64,000 nt of DNA from Guyanagaster necrorhizus (lineage: Eukaryota > Basidiomycota > Agaricomycetes > Agaricales > Physalacriaceae). Within the stretch, counting starts at the first letter, position 1. Every line of letters starts with the position of its first letter. A program made the translations under genes and the position numbers. The notes under the pieces are model-generated. The model was not told where the DNA came from. It did no database searches and was given only the letters and a program-made list of their open reading frames with translations. Positions 48,796 through 60,466 of this stretch are shown one piece after another. The DNA lies in the NCBI RefSeq assembly GCF_019112545.1, contig NW_025064908.1:1838-65837 (forward strand). The letters are read 5' to 3'.

Positions 48796-51641
48796 CTTTT
48801 GTGCGGTACGACCAGCAGCAGCTCCCCCTCCTTTGGACGTTCGTTGATCTTCTTTCACAGGGAGATTGCATATCTATATCTTAAGCACCCTGAAATGTAA
48901 TGGCAAATGGAACACCTGCCTGAGCGATAGGACATCAACCAGTGAAAGATCTTATAGTATTGCCGCTCGTCAAGATGTACGGAAATAGTAATACATGAAG
49001 CTCACTGAAGGGCGTATACTGACTTTGCCAAATTTTTGAGTCCTGACATAATAGGTCAGCAACCTGTATCTGGAGAAATATTCGAGTCTAGAAGAGGGGA
49101 TATCGATATTGTCTTCACACTCTGGTGCGCTCTCTCCCCAGCCATTCGCTCAAGAAACACCTCCCTACGAGCTCAGAGCGGTCGGCCGACGGAGACACCG
49201 AGATGGACCAGCTGGCGCTGACGGTCGGATAACCCACATCTTGACATCAGGCTTCGTGCTTCAAGCCAGGATGATGTTAACAAATCTCCAGAGAGATGTT
49301 TTCGCGTATTACGGCGCTACCGCATTGATGAGCAACAACGCTACGTGCGGGTGGTAGGACACCTTTTTCTTATTCCCGGGCGGTATCACGCCGGAGTACA
49401 TTTGAATGACGCGGCGATATGATGGCTGCTGGTCTGACCCAATGGTGAAAAAAAATTGGCATACTCATGCTTGTGGAACTAGAAACCCGCTCGAAACCGG
49501 ATTTCCCCCTACTCGTTTTATTTCAATATCTCTCTCTTGTGCTCTCGCCATCCTTTGACTATATAATGTAAAACAGAGTTACCAAGACGCGAACCTGCCT
49601 GCATTGACGTGATAATAACATACAAATGATATTTCCCGAAAATCCCCACTGGTACTTAAAGCTTATCCTCATCAAAATATCTACCATTCACCCTGCGAAT
49701 TGGTTCGGGTCCATCACGGACAGTGAAATTTGGCAGAGCATCCAATTGGGGCTGTGAAATGCTCTCGTTTTCGAAGAATCTTTGACCCCTAGTATCCTGC
49801 ATGCCAGCCTCGACTCTGAATCATGTCAAGGACGACATTCATGTCCCATGGGGAAGGAAAGACGGGTGACTAATGCGAAGTCGAAGAAAATTGATAGAGA
49901 TTCGGGTGTGGGGATGAGATAGGATATCTACAACACCTTAGGACATGACCACGACAGCGCCAGAGGAGCGTTAGGACCGTGCGAGAAATTGCACGACGAA
50001 GGATTTCCGCTACAATGGTGGTTCATGATAACTATTTGAGAGCCGGCTCAGTAAAGTATATCAGTGGCATGAACCTCAGTAATAGCATCGGAACAGGATC
50101 TTTTTTTTTCGGAACACCAGCTCGGGTGTGGGTGACGTCCAAGTGCAATGTCACTACTTTGGGCCCAAGCGCGTAAAAGGCGAGTGCGGACAGGGGATGC
50201 CTCCCAAAGAGTCGGTCGCCCTTAGATCATATAAGTCGCTGGAGCAGATGAACTTCCAACAAAATGTTCCTACAGGGCGTCAGGCGCCTTGAGGCTTAGC
50301 GTTTTCCAACGAAAAGAGGATGCGAAGAGGAGAGAAAAGAGTGTTGTTTTGTTGTCAAAAGAACGGGGAAAATAGCGCTGCTCATAGGGAAGGTCCATAG
50401 GGTAATATCGAGGGCCAGATTTCCGGAGCGATGAATGATTTTCGATGACAATCTGGTTCGCTGTATCACCAGGTATGACATAAAGGGTTTTTCGTTATGT
50501 TACCTCCATCGTAGGAAGGGCCTACGGCGATAAGACGCATACTAGGAGAGGAACATTCTCCCACTCTGTATTTATGGTTATACGACAAGGAGGCAGTCTT
50601 CCACCCTCTGTTTACATTCTCCAAAACCCACAATCTGTCGAAAAAAATCGAGAGATTGCACAGGAAATTTGTCAGATAGTGACGGAAGATCTTATGGACT
50701 ACCTCGAGCGGAAGGAAAGAAGATGTCTATTGTTCACGTAAATACATGACTACTATTTGGACACCACGAGATTACATTTTGTTCACAAAAGGAGTCGACA
50801 ATATCGAAGAATCTGTGTAGACAACAGTGAATACAACCGCGTACACCAACAAAAAATAATCCATTTTGTTCACAAAGCGAGGAACAACTTAAAGAAATGA
50901 CTAGGCGATCGTATTGTCTGACCTTCGGCCCGGAAGACACGGCTTCTCCAATTACCGTCAGCGAAAAAGTAAACCTCGGACATCTGATTCGTGTCATGAT
51001 ACAGTGGTCATAATATCATCGTAACGCGTTGTGTAGATATCACGGGCAGAACCCACGCAGGACTTGGAAAATATCGGTGCTTCCCATTCTTATCTGGGTA
51101 AGCATCATCACTTTCTCATCATTGGAGGTGTCACAATTCGTACTTATATCGAAAACCAAGACCGCGCTCTCTTTATTGTCCCGCTCGATGGGCTAGGAGC
51201 TAACCAAAGTAACTGCAAGGAAAGAGTGCATTATCCTGCACTTCTGTTTTCCATCCAACAAGCGTCAAAACCAGTTAAGAAAGTAAGTATAAGGGTTAAG
51301 GCCACGCCTACAGGTCTGATTGTGACTCGATATAATACCACAAAAGCATGATAATCGCAAGGTAATCGACTTACGCTACTGGTAACAGGGATATGGTGCT
51401 GCTGATCCTAACTTAAAAATCGTTTGCTGCAGCCATCTCTCGACCAGTCCATGACGCAGTACAATGATCTGAACATTCAGCCATCAGCTACTGCACGGAA
51501 TAGTATGTACGCAAAATGATCCAAGAGAAGAACATGGGAGAGATAAAAGATAGGCTGTTGCTTGAATGCCGCGTCTCACGATTTGTTCTGGTAGTTTCGA
51601 TTGCAACCCTTCATTATAAATGACATCGCGAAAGTTTATCG
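48796..51641. other. intergenic, no supported gene
   Basis: Short ORFs only. CATTTTGTTCACAAA occurs twice at about 50775 and 50860. 51064-51351 (plus) is open for 95 codons but unrecognised. Confidence 0.45.
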
Positions 51642-54169
51642 TTAATTGCCACGTAAAGGGCCCCAGGGCCTCAGGTGCTCCAGTTTTAATGAGCACTCTT
51701 CTTCTGTCTCTTTTGTGTCCACCATAATATCGTCGTGGCGGCTACACATCTCAGCGCCCATCCCTTTCCACCTCTTCATCTCAAGACGATCTGTCCCCTC
51801 CGCCTTACGTTTTTTGGGGCTTTCCCTGTACTTGTCCTCGCTGTAGCAAGCATTGCAACACCAGTCATAGCTACCATTGTCAGGAGCCTTCACCTTTTCG
51901 GCATGCGCGCGCAAGGTATGACAAAGCAAGGTAGCGCTGTTCAGTTTCTCCATCTTCTTCAGATACCTCCATTTCTGAGTGCTCTCTACCAAGTTAGGAA
52001 GCGATGCCTTAACCACCTCATACAACTCATCTTCAGCCTGCCTAGGTTCCGCTTGATGTCGGACATCGAAAACGTCGGCTAGCTCTCGCAACATCTGGCT
52101 GAGACCGGTGACAGCAAAGAAAGGCATTGCGTGATCACCGCGTAGAAAACTGCGATTCACAAGGTCGCCAGTACGCAGGCGGGATCCGTCCTCAAACAAG
52201 CTTTCCATTTTTCGGTGCAGGGCAATCGGGGAAAGGGGATGACGAGTATGTCGGAGAGCCATGTCAAGGAGAACCCAGAGCGAGAACTCTTTTTCGTCTA
52301 TCAGGGTGTCGGGGTTCCATACGGAGTCCATAAGGCGCGCAGACATGAATCGCCATGTGCCCTAGATGACGATGATAGTATAAGCGAAGAAAGATGTTGC
52401 GATTGAGTGAAAATTTACTGTTCTCACCGTGCACTTCGCGGTCCTGGCCTTCAGAATGGAGCAGTGATCCCAGTCAAACCCTCTCTTATTCGGGGTGATC
52501 AGGATATTTCCGGCACTGATATCGCAGTGCAGAATACACGCCTTATCAAACGCCGCCTGGTGCGCTGGTTCAACAAAAGATCAGCTGAGTAAGAAAGGAA
52601 GAGGAAAGTTAGGGCCTACCCTCCATGGCGTCTGCAACACAAATGACCAAGTCCTTGACGTTGAAGAACATCGTTAGATCTTTTCCGATGGTCTTTAAGA
52701 CACGGTGGGAGAGCAACTTTCGGGGACGGTGTATATCACAACCGGATATCCCTACGTGCTTGCGAGAAATGGTGACCATGCCAGGGACATCGCCGCCAGT
52801 CTCCATTTCGGTGCTCGGCGAGAAAACGATAGACGTCGGATTCCTTTTCCGTAGGAAGAGCATCCTCGCGCCAAGAATCTTTCATGAAGAGAACTCCAAG
52901 TTTTGTCTCGGGGTTGTCGTTATCTAGATCAAGAGCAAGAGACCGACGGGTCGATCGTCCAAATGGTGACAATGAGTCTTCGTCGAACTTTGGCGCACCA
53001 CAAATCGGCCAACCGCGCCTTCGAGGGTCACCTCATACGGAGAAGCTTCTGGTCCTGGATCTTAATATCCCTTTTCGCGTTAGCACGCGCATCGCCATGC
53101 CACATATCTGTAACATACAGGCCAAATTTGGCTCGAGCAGTAATTGGGTCTGATTCATCATCTGCTATAGGAAAGATAGTGGTGTCCTTCCCCCGTTGAC
53201 TCAGTGATAGCTCGGAAAATCATTTATAGAAATCGGAGACCAAATCAGGATCATTAGTGTAGTCGAAAGACATGCTAACGATGGCCCTAGTTCTATCCCA
53301 GCGTATGAACCGTGCGAACTGCCCACAGATGAGGATAGTAAACAGGTGAGAGCGGTATTGGAGCATCATGGTGGCACCAGGGTAGGAGGCAATCTGACCG
53401 GGTGTCTCCATTCCCTCGATCGAGTTGCTATCGAATGGAAAACGAGGAGGCACAGGGTCAGCTGGTTGCGCGTACTCTGAGACGTCGTCCCATGCCGTCT
53501 CAGCGATCTTGTCACGTTCCGCTGCATCGTCTTCCTCGGCTTGCTGATCTTGCTGCTCTACCTCGTTTTTTTCATCATTATCTCCTGCGCCAGAGAGATC
53601 CTCATCATCCAAGTCAAGGAAAGCACCGTAGTTATCGCAGGACTTTAATTCTGTCTGTGTCTCCATCAGCGCGTAAGCCGCAGCTGGGCCCTCTGACACG
53701 TTATACGCATCATAGACTCCGATATCCACTGCAAGATTCACAGTTTCTGTCCGGGTCCCGGAGCTTCCCATATAGAGGACGTGTCGATTGATATTCCGGT
53801 TTTTCTGTATGCGGTGGCGAGGGCCATCCTTCGAAAGCGTTCACTTGTGCACGACGAGACGGTAAGATGATGGACAAATCTAATCGCCGAAGCACGCACA
53901 TATTTTTCGTACATGTCAAACTCGGTAAGACCTGCCATGGACATGAGGAGACCCTTTTGAGACTGGTTTGGTTCCTTAAGCCTATAGCTTGCCGGTGTGC
54001 TGTCGTTCCAAGGCATGTACTCATCCAGAAATGAGTTCGCTTGAGGACCGCAGATAAAATCACCGTGCGTTTCGGCAACGATCTCCCGATGTCTTTGTCG
54101 GATTTTCGGAGACTCGAGAAACCTTTTTCTGGGTCTTTGACCTTTTTAAATGATGGGATTGTGATTCAT
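51642..54169 (-). pseudogene. FunK1 fungal-type protein kinase, broken copy 1
   Basis: Full-length collinear remnant. From the 5' side: MNHNPII then a TAA (54146-54148); EIVAETHGDFICG and YMPWNDSTP; an acidic spacer (about 53490-53700) absent from copy 2; PFDSNSIEGMETPGQIASYP; FARFIRWDRTRA; then TGA at 53220-53222 exactly between DFYK and FSELSLSQRG. Later come FMKDSWREDALPTEKESDVY, a frame change with loss of about 20 bases near 52815, VLKTIGKDLTMFF, the catalytic loop ILHCDISAGNIL (52515-52535, Cys where the family has Arg) and GFDWDHC, short of the usual LIDWD by the Leu-Ile pair. The C-terminal lobe is intact from GTWRFMSARLM to the basic tail SPKKRKAEGTDR, stop at 51642. FunK1 kinases are a mushroom-expanded family. 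Two stops and frame changes argue for a pseudogene, though unannotated introns could rescue some. Confidence 0.8.
53043..53438. repeat. 396-bp tract identical to 58696-59091
   Basis: Base-by-base reading shows no difference across 396 positions, including the internal stop codon. The flanks of the two kinase copies are clearly diverged (roughly 75-85% identical) with indels. First mismatches: 53042/58695 and 53439/59092. Confidence 0.92.
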
Positions 54170-55340
54170 AGTGTGATTTGGATGTGTGGGAGGTGCACAA
54201 TAGTCATTCGCGGTATCTAAGTAAGCATTGATAAAGACGATGAAGAACTGCCCCCAACATTGCTCAACTAAATCGTGAATGGAAACTGACCTGGCAGAAT
54301 AATTTCCTCTTCTGTCTGTTCCCAGGCAAACCACAATGACTTGAACAAGGGGGCCGTAGCGCTAGCGCTGCCGGTGTCGCATTCATGTCCAAGTTGACGA
54401 TTTCAAATTCTGCTCGTGCACGGGGATCACACATGGTCACGACCTCTACATTTTATTCACTGTTCGAACACGACCTAAGGGCTCACTGCTCACTGCTCTC
54501 CATTTAATGCCCTGCATTAGAGGCTGTGAAGAATTGAAACATTTCTCTCATTCCTTACTAGCAGCTCATGTTCTTCTAAGTAATCCAAAGCTTGGCATGA
54601 CCGTTGATGCAGATATTCAAACTATCAAACTATCAAATTCCCTGGGCAGAATAGAAGAAATGTGCTACTATAGACATAACATAATTCAAATTGATTGATA
54701 TTAACGCAAAGGAGATTATGATGACTACTCAAAAAAAATCGGAGGCTCAAAATCATGAGTCATTGAGAGAATGTCTCAGATAGAAAGAACAGGACCAGAA
54801 TTGACCTTTTTCAAGTTTCAAACACGAAAACCAAAATTAGAAGAATTCTAGCGAACTTACACTTCTAGCCGACTTGAACAACTGACCTCTACAAATAAAC
54901 ATACCAGTGACGCGCTCTACCACCTGAGTTAAGAGGGACTGTAGCATTGACGAATTGAATAGATATGGCTGCAAGGCGAGGATGAAGAATGAGAAACGAC
55001 CGTCCAGGTCCGTGGTAGTATTCCCAGTGTTGATGCGACCATGCACATTATCCGCTTTGTAAGACGTCTTCCTGGTGAGCATCATAGCAGGCCACGCAAG
55101 TTGAGCGACTGATCGCGGTTCCGTAGAGATTGAAAACATTGCATCTACCATGCGGCTGCTTCCTGTGTGGTACAGAAAACGTTCAGTGCCTTTATGAGCA
55201 TTACTTGTTCGATCATCATGGAAGTGGCGATCTGAGCACTGAAGCTGAGTAATGAACAAAGAAATCATCATAAGAGTCAGTGAAAGTAATATTGCTACAA
55301 GATATTGACATCGATATAATCGTTACGGATGCGTCCAGCG
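54170..55340. other. spacer between kinase copies
   Basis: A 144-codon minus-strand ORF (54837-55271) is unrecognised and contains a tRNA-like stretch (54860-54955) discussed under rejected items. No other feature seen. Confidence 0.4.
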
Positions 55341-56047
55341 TCAAGAGAATAAGTAATGAGAGAAGAAACCTAACTCGGCCCTAGCAGGCCTTCCTATCAT
55401 TCTGGTCCGGGTCGAAGATTGACCTAAAAGCTTTCTTCCGAAACTCGCACGAAGGTTAGTACAGAGAACCAGCGAAGCCTTCCGAGAAGACTCACGCGCA
55501 AACTCGTAATGCTCCGTTGAGGCATAGTCATCTGATACCCCATCCGGTTTTAACAGCGTCTGTGTCTGGGCCGACGGGACCGTCGCTAGCGCCGCCTCGC
55601 CCATCAACTCCACCAACAGTACCACGGCATTTGCTGCCGCTTCACCCCATCTCAGCGGATCTTCAGCAACACCGACGTCCGGATCGAAGCCACGGACGAG
55701 GTGATGCATTTGGACACACGCTTGGTGTATGACATGGTGCGCCGTCTTCCTTGCCTCCCCCTGCAGGGTAAATAGCACCTCCAGATGCTCATGCACCCGT
55801 CCCGGAGTCTCCATCCCTGCTATCGGGAACCACACCCGCATCCTCAGGTATATCGCTCCGCTCAGTTTAATGAAATACGCCACCGTGGTGCGAAAATCGG
55901 CAAAATCGACATGGGAATAGGCGTGCTTGTCGACCTGGTGAGCGTGGAAGAGACACAGGATAACGCAGACGCCGCGGTAGTACTCGATGGAGGTGGGACA
56001 GCCGCTGCTGTAGATGAGGCTTGACAGTCCTGGAGCAACGTGTGTCA
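55341..56047 (-). CDS. coding-like exon of an unrecognised gene
   Basis: A GC-rich minus-strand stretch is open for about 235 codons from just after a TAG near 56050. It reads ...SIEYYRGVCVILCLFHAHQVD, HVDFADFRTTVAYFIKLSGA, VHEHLEVLFTLQGEARKTAH, and RWGEAAANAVVLLVELMGEAAL, then reaches a donor (GTGAGT at about 55489-55494) after YEFA. The composition is helical and codon-biased, unlike the spacers around it. The upstream start and downstream exons could not be built. It lies between the two kinase copies on the same strand, but is not kinase-like. No family recognised. Confidence 0.4.
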
Positions 56048-57379
56048 GTAACTATCATCTCGCTGCGCAGTTTCTGTGATGCACCGATAGCCAGAATTCC
56101 CTTTTTCATGCACCGCGCTCTCGGTGGCCGTAGACGTTTGAGTATAGTCGTCACTGCTGGCACTTGGGAACGATAATGCGACGGCGACCAGATTTTGTCA
56201 AAGAGCATCTGTCGTGCTAATGGTGGATGAGAACGTCCTCGCCAAGGAGCATGGCGATGATATCAGCACCCTGGATGTGTTATATGAATTGCACCGTTGT
56301 GGTGGTAGTAAGTGACCCGTTGTGGCGGATTCATATGTGACTGAAAGCACGTGCTCGTGACAACCTGCATCGGGTAAGTCCGAACGAAGTACGGCTCATT
56401 GTACCGACGCTCGAATGACGAATGATTTCCGCGTCTCGAACTCTCACAAGCAGCAGTTTCGTCATATTTTGTTTTCACAGGTCTCTTGTCTGAAGATTTC
56501 TCGTTATTCTACTTGATAGGATTGTTATTTCCGTGGTGCTTGAGGACTCCAGAAAAACAAGAAGCCAAGATAAATGAATCTTACTCATTTACCATGCGCA
56601 TTTTACCCTAGATAAATCCTTGATGATGGTTTTCTCAACTACCTAAGCCATCTACATGATGTTGGGATATGTCCTCGCCGATGGTTTTGTTGACTTCGGA
56701 CTGTTTTGTAGCATGACTCTGCACCGAGGTCGACAGCTAAGGTAACGGGCTTATGGCTCGCAGGCTTTTACTTCTGTATGACGCCTCTTGCCACCTACTT
56801 TCTCTGGTCCTGTCTCTTTAGTCCTTTTCTCAGTGTGCCAATACAGGTGTGATAAGACTTCGCACAAGCCCGCCGCTTACTAGGACTAAGGGTAAATAGG
56901 ATGCTTGATCAAACGTTCATTATTGGCAATGATTGTATGCTTAAATTTCAGCTTTGTGCACCAAATACAGCATTGAATGATTGCCTATAGTCTGATGTTT
57001 CTTGGATTCCTTTGACAAATACAACCATTTGGGAGAGAAGCTGGGATTGAGCCTCATCGATCGTCATTAACCCTGCTCCAGAAAACAGAGCAGAGATAGC
57101 ACATTCGCTCAACATATGGTGGTTGAGACATAATGGCCAGCATTGTTATCATTACGGCTATTCGGCGTAACCATATCTACGTGGCAGTGAAAGACCGAGT
57201 TTCTTGATTTTGTCAACGAGGACATGAAAGTATAGCTCGCTTTTTTGGCAACCATTCTGTGTAAATGTCATAGAAAAATATATCCATTTACTACCTAAAA
57301 CTTTGCGAGATCTCCATTTCCATCAATTCTTTCTCAGAGCCTTTTTTTCGTCCTGCTCTATCACATAAGGCATGTTATG
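56048..57379. other. intergenic, no supported gene
   Basis: AT-richer than the flanking exons; only short ORFs. Nothing recognised. Confidence 0.45.
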
Positions 57380-59556
57380 TGACTCGGTGCTCATCCCTTT
57401 CCACCGCTTTGTCTCAAGACAGTCCATCGCCGCCAACCGTTTTTTGGAGCCTCCCCATAAGTCATCCTGGCTGTAGCAGGCATTGTAGTTTCAGTCATAG
57501 CTCCCCTTTGGAGGTACCTTCATCTTCTCGGCATGCACACCCAACGTGTCATAAAGCTAAGTAAGGCTGTTCACTTTCTCCTGATTTATGAGATACTCGG
57601 CGACCCGAAGCTCTAGAGCGTCATCTGTATGCGACACCTTCCATGCTTCGTATTTTTGTATTTCCTTTATGGTAGGTTCCGGCTGATATCGAACAACGAA
57701 GACACCGACCAGTTGTTGCAGCAATTCATTGAGTCCATCCACCACGAAGGAAGGCATTTCTCCAACCTCACCCAGTAAACTGCGCTTGCCTGAACCCTGA
57801 GAGGATTCGAACAACATCTTCATGGTCTCGTACAGTTCAACCGGTGAAAGTTCATTCCGGACATTTCGGAGAACCACATAGGGAAGAATCCATAGGGAGG
57901 AATCTCTATTGTCTACAATTGTATGTACATTGCAGAAGGAAGTCAAGAGCTTTGCAGACACAAACTGCCATTTTCCCTAGATGACAAGGATAAGCTGCAA
58001 AGAAGGTTCAGAGAGTTTCATGGAAAACGTACACCTCTTCCAACGCGCTTCTCGCCGCTTTTGTGGCTAAGAATGACGCAGTGATCCCAGTCGATAAGAA
58101 AGCCTCTGTGATTTGCGGTGATCATGATGTTTCCGACACTTATATCGCGGTGCAGAATACAGGCCCTTTCGAACGCAATCTGGTGAGCTGAGTGGAAACA
58201 AACGATCAACATAGTCGAAAAAAGACGAGGTCAGGAATACCTTCCATGGCGTCGGCAATACACATCACCAGATCCTTAACACTGAAGAATGTCGTTAGAT
58301 CTCTTCCGATGGTCTTCAAGAAGATCCGGAGAACCTGCAGCCTCCGGAGACGGTAGATCTCCTCTGACGCTCGTACATATTCCTGTGTAATCGTGACCAT
58401 ATCAGGGACGTCTCACCAGTCTCCATTTCAGCTACATGGGGGACTTCGTGCTGGGCGAGAAGACGATAGATGTCAGATTCTTTGGGGGTCCGAGACGATT
58501 CCTCACGCCAATAGTCCTTCATGAACGGCAGCCTCCCGCACGGGTTTCTAGGGTCATGAAGATCAGGACTATCCAAATCGAGAGCGAGAGACCGACGTAT
58601 CGATCGCCGAATGGTGTCAATGAGTCTTCGTCGAATTTTGGAGCACACACCACGAACTAGCGAACGCCGTCTTCGAGGATCACCTCCATACGGAAAAGCT
58701 TCTGGTCCTGGATCTTAATATCCCTTTTCGCGTTAGCACGCGCATCGCCATGCCACATATCTGTAACATACAGGCCAAATTTGGCTCGAGCAGTAATTGG
58801 GTCTGATTCATCATCTGCTATAGGAAAGATAGTGGTGTCCTTCCCCCGTTGACTCAGTGATAGCTCGGAAAATCATTTATAGAAATCGGAGACCAAATCA
58901 GGATCATTAGTGTAGTCGAAAGACATGCTAACGATGGCCCTAGTTCTATCCCAGCGTATGAACCGTGCGAACTGCCCACAGATGAGGATAGTAAACAGGT
59001 GAGAGCGGTATTGGAGCATCATGGTGGCACCAGGGTAGGAGGCAATCTGACCGGGTGTCTCCATTCCCTCGATCGAGTTGCTATCGAATGGGAAACGAGG
59101 AGGCACAGGGTCAGCCGGTTGCGCATACTCTGAGACGTCCTCCGTCGCCGTCTCAACGACCTTGTCATCTTGTTACTCTGCCTCGTTTTTGCTGTATCCG
59201 GCGGTAAGGGCCATTCTTCAAACGAGTTGCTCTGTATACCATGAGACTGTAAGAAGATGGACGAATCCAATCGCCGAAGCACGCACATATTTTTCGTACA
59301 TTTTAAAATACTGAAAGCCTGCAATGGACACGAGGAGATCCTTTTGTTGCCGGATTGGTTCCTTCATCTCATAGCTCCCTGGAGTGCTGTCGTTCCAAGG
59401 CAGGTACTCTTCCAGAAGCGATTTTGCTTCAGAACCGCAGATAAAATCACCGCCCGTTTCGGCAGCGATCTCCCGTTGTATTTTTTGGATTTTAGGTGCC
59501 TCGACGATGAATTTATTGTACCTTTGACGTTTTTTGACGACGAGATTGTGATCCAT
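57380..59556 (-). pseudogene. FunK1 fungal-type protein kinase, broken copy 2
   Basis: Collinear, shorter partner of copy 1, same orientation, 5.65 kb apart. MDHNLVVKKRQRYNKF at 59556 is open where copy 1 has a stop. EIAAETGGDFICG and YLPWNDSTP follow. The acidic spacer of copy 1 (about 330 bp) is deleted, with a frame change near 59150-59215. The shared tract then carries the same TGA (58873-58875) after DFYK. FMKDYWREESSRTPKESDIY follows, then a frame change near 58415. Catalytic motifs are better kept than in copy 1: ILHRDISVGNIM (58138-58158) and FLIDWDHC. The C-terminal lobe continues from MSAKLLTSFCNV, with a stop at 57557, and decays further to about 57380. It cannot make one continuous kinase without readthrough. 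Confidence 0.8.
58696..59091. repeat. 396-bp tract identical to 53043-53438
   Basis: Partner of the identical tract in kinase copy 1; direct orientation, offset 5653. Confidence 0.92.
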
Positions 59557-60466
59557 GCTGATTTGAGATCAGTAAACTGCAAAGCTGTCGGATTAACAGT
59601 TTTCGGGGACCGTGAATAAACAAGGCAATACTTTCCTGATATATGATGAATGTGCGCGGACGTTGCACAAAGACAGAGACATTGGACATGGATTTCACGT
59701 TTGCGGTGTAAACATAATGATCGGATCTGTAGCCAGGACAGACTTACCTTACCCTTCATACCTCTTCGTTTTGACGCGCTATTGTCCATCCAGAATGGAA
59801 AGACATGTCAGATTTACAGCAATGCACGACTGATCTTCCGTGAGGAGATTTCCGGCAACACTGTCAAAACTTTTATTCAAAATGCATAATAGCCAATAAC
59901 TAACTCAGGCTCTACGCTGTCGTTAACACTCTCGGAGGTGGTCACAATCAAGCATCACCGCCACTTTTCATTTGACCATTGATATTTCCACTAGTCAGTA
60001 GTGGAGAGCGACTAGTTGAAAACAATGTTAGCACGGGTAAGACATCAGTTACGATATATACCTGGGATGGGATGTTTTTATCAGCAGTGGAATTTTGGCT
60101 CTCAATTCGGCTGTGCTTTGCAATGGGAAGTTCATGCTCGAGCTCATCGTACACATCGTAGACAGGGCTTTGAGCATGAGCACCACATACTGTCCAATTT
60201 TGTTATCAACTCTTCACTTTACGATATTCCACGATCAACGCCGGCTCCAGGGTTCACTGCTTACTGGCAGTCTCGCCCCGCTGCTCTCTCTGCGGCCAAG
60301 TCTTATGGAGTGAAGGGCACGTGCCGTCCGTGAGCCTAATTTGGATGGACGGACCGCGCCACGCTGATCGGTGCAAGACAAATTATACCAGAAATGGAAA
60401 TAAATCGGTGTCAATACCCCTGTTATCTACCAATGTCAGAGACTGTAGGAGCTGGCTTTCACTGCC
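59557..60466. other. intergenic
   Basis: No supported gene. A plus-strand ORF (60016-60333) ends YGVKGTCRP and is unrecognised; it may be upstream leader of the next gene or noise. Confidence 0.4.

Noticed and set aside
54860..54955. tRNA-like stretch on the minus strand: D-arm words AACTCAGGTGGTAGAGC and a T-arm-like AGTTG-TTCAAGT-CGGCT that can pair.
   Set aside because: The 5' GTCCCTC has no complementary 3' acceptor strand, and the region between the arms (about 29 nt) does not form an anticodon stem. At most a tRNA pseudogene or SINE head.
55773..55820. GMETPG shared between the unknown protein at 55.8 kb (IAGMETPGRV) and the FunK1 copies (IEGMETPGQI).
   Set aside because: Only a short word is shared; the residues on either side do not align, so relation to the kinase is not supported.
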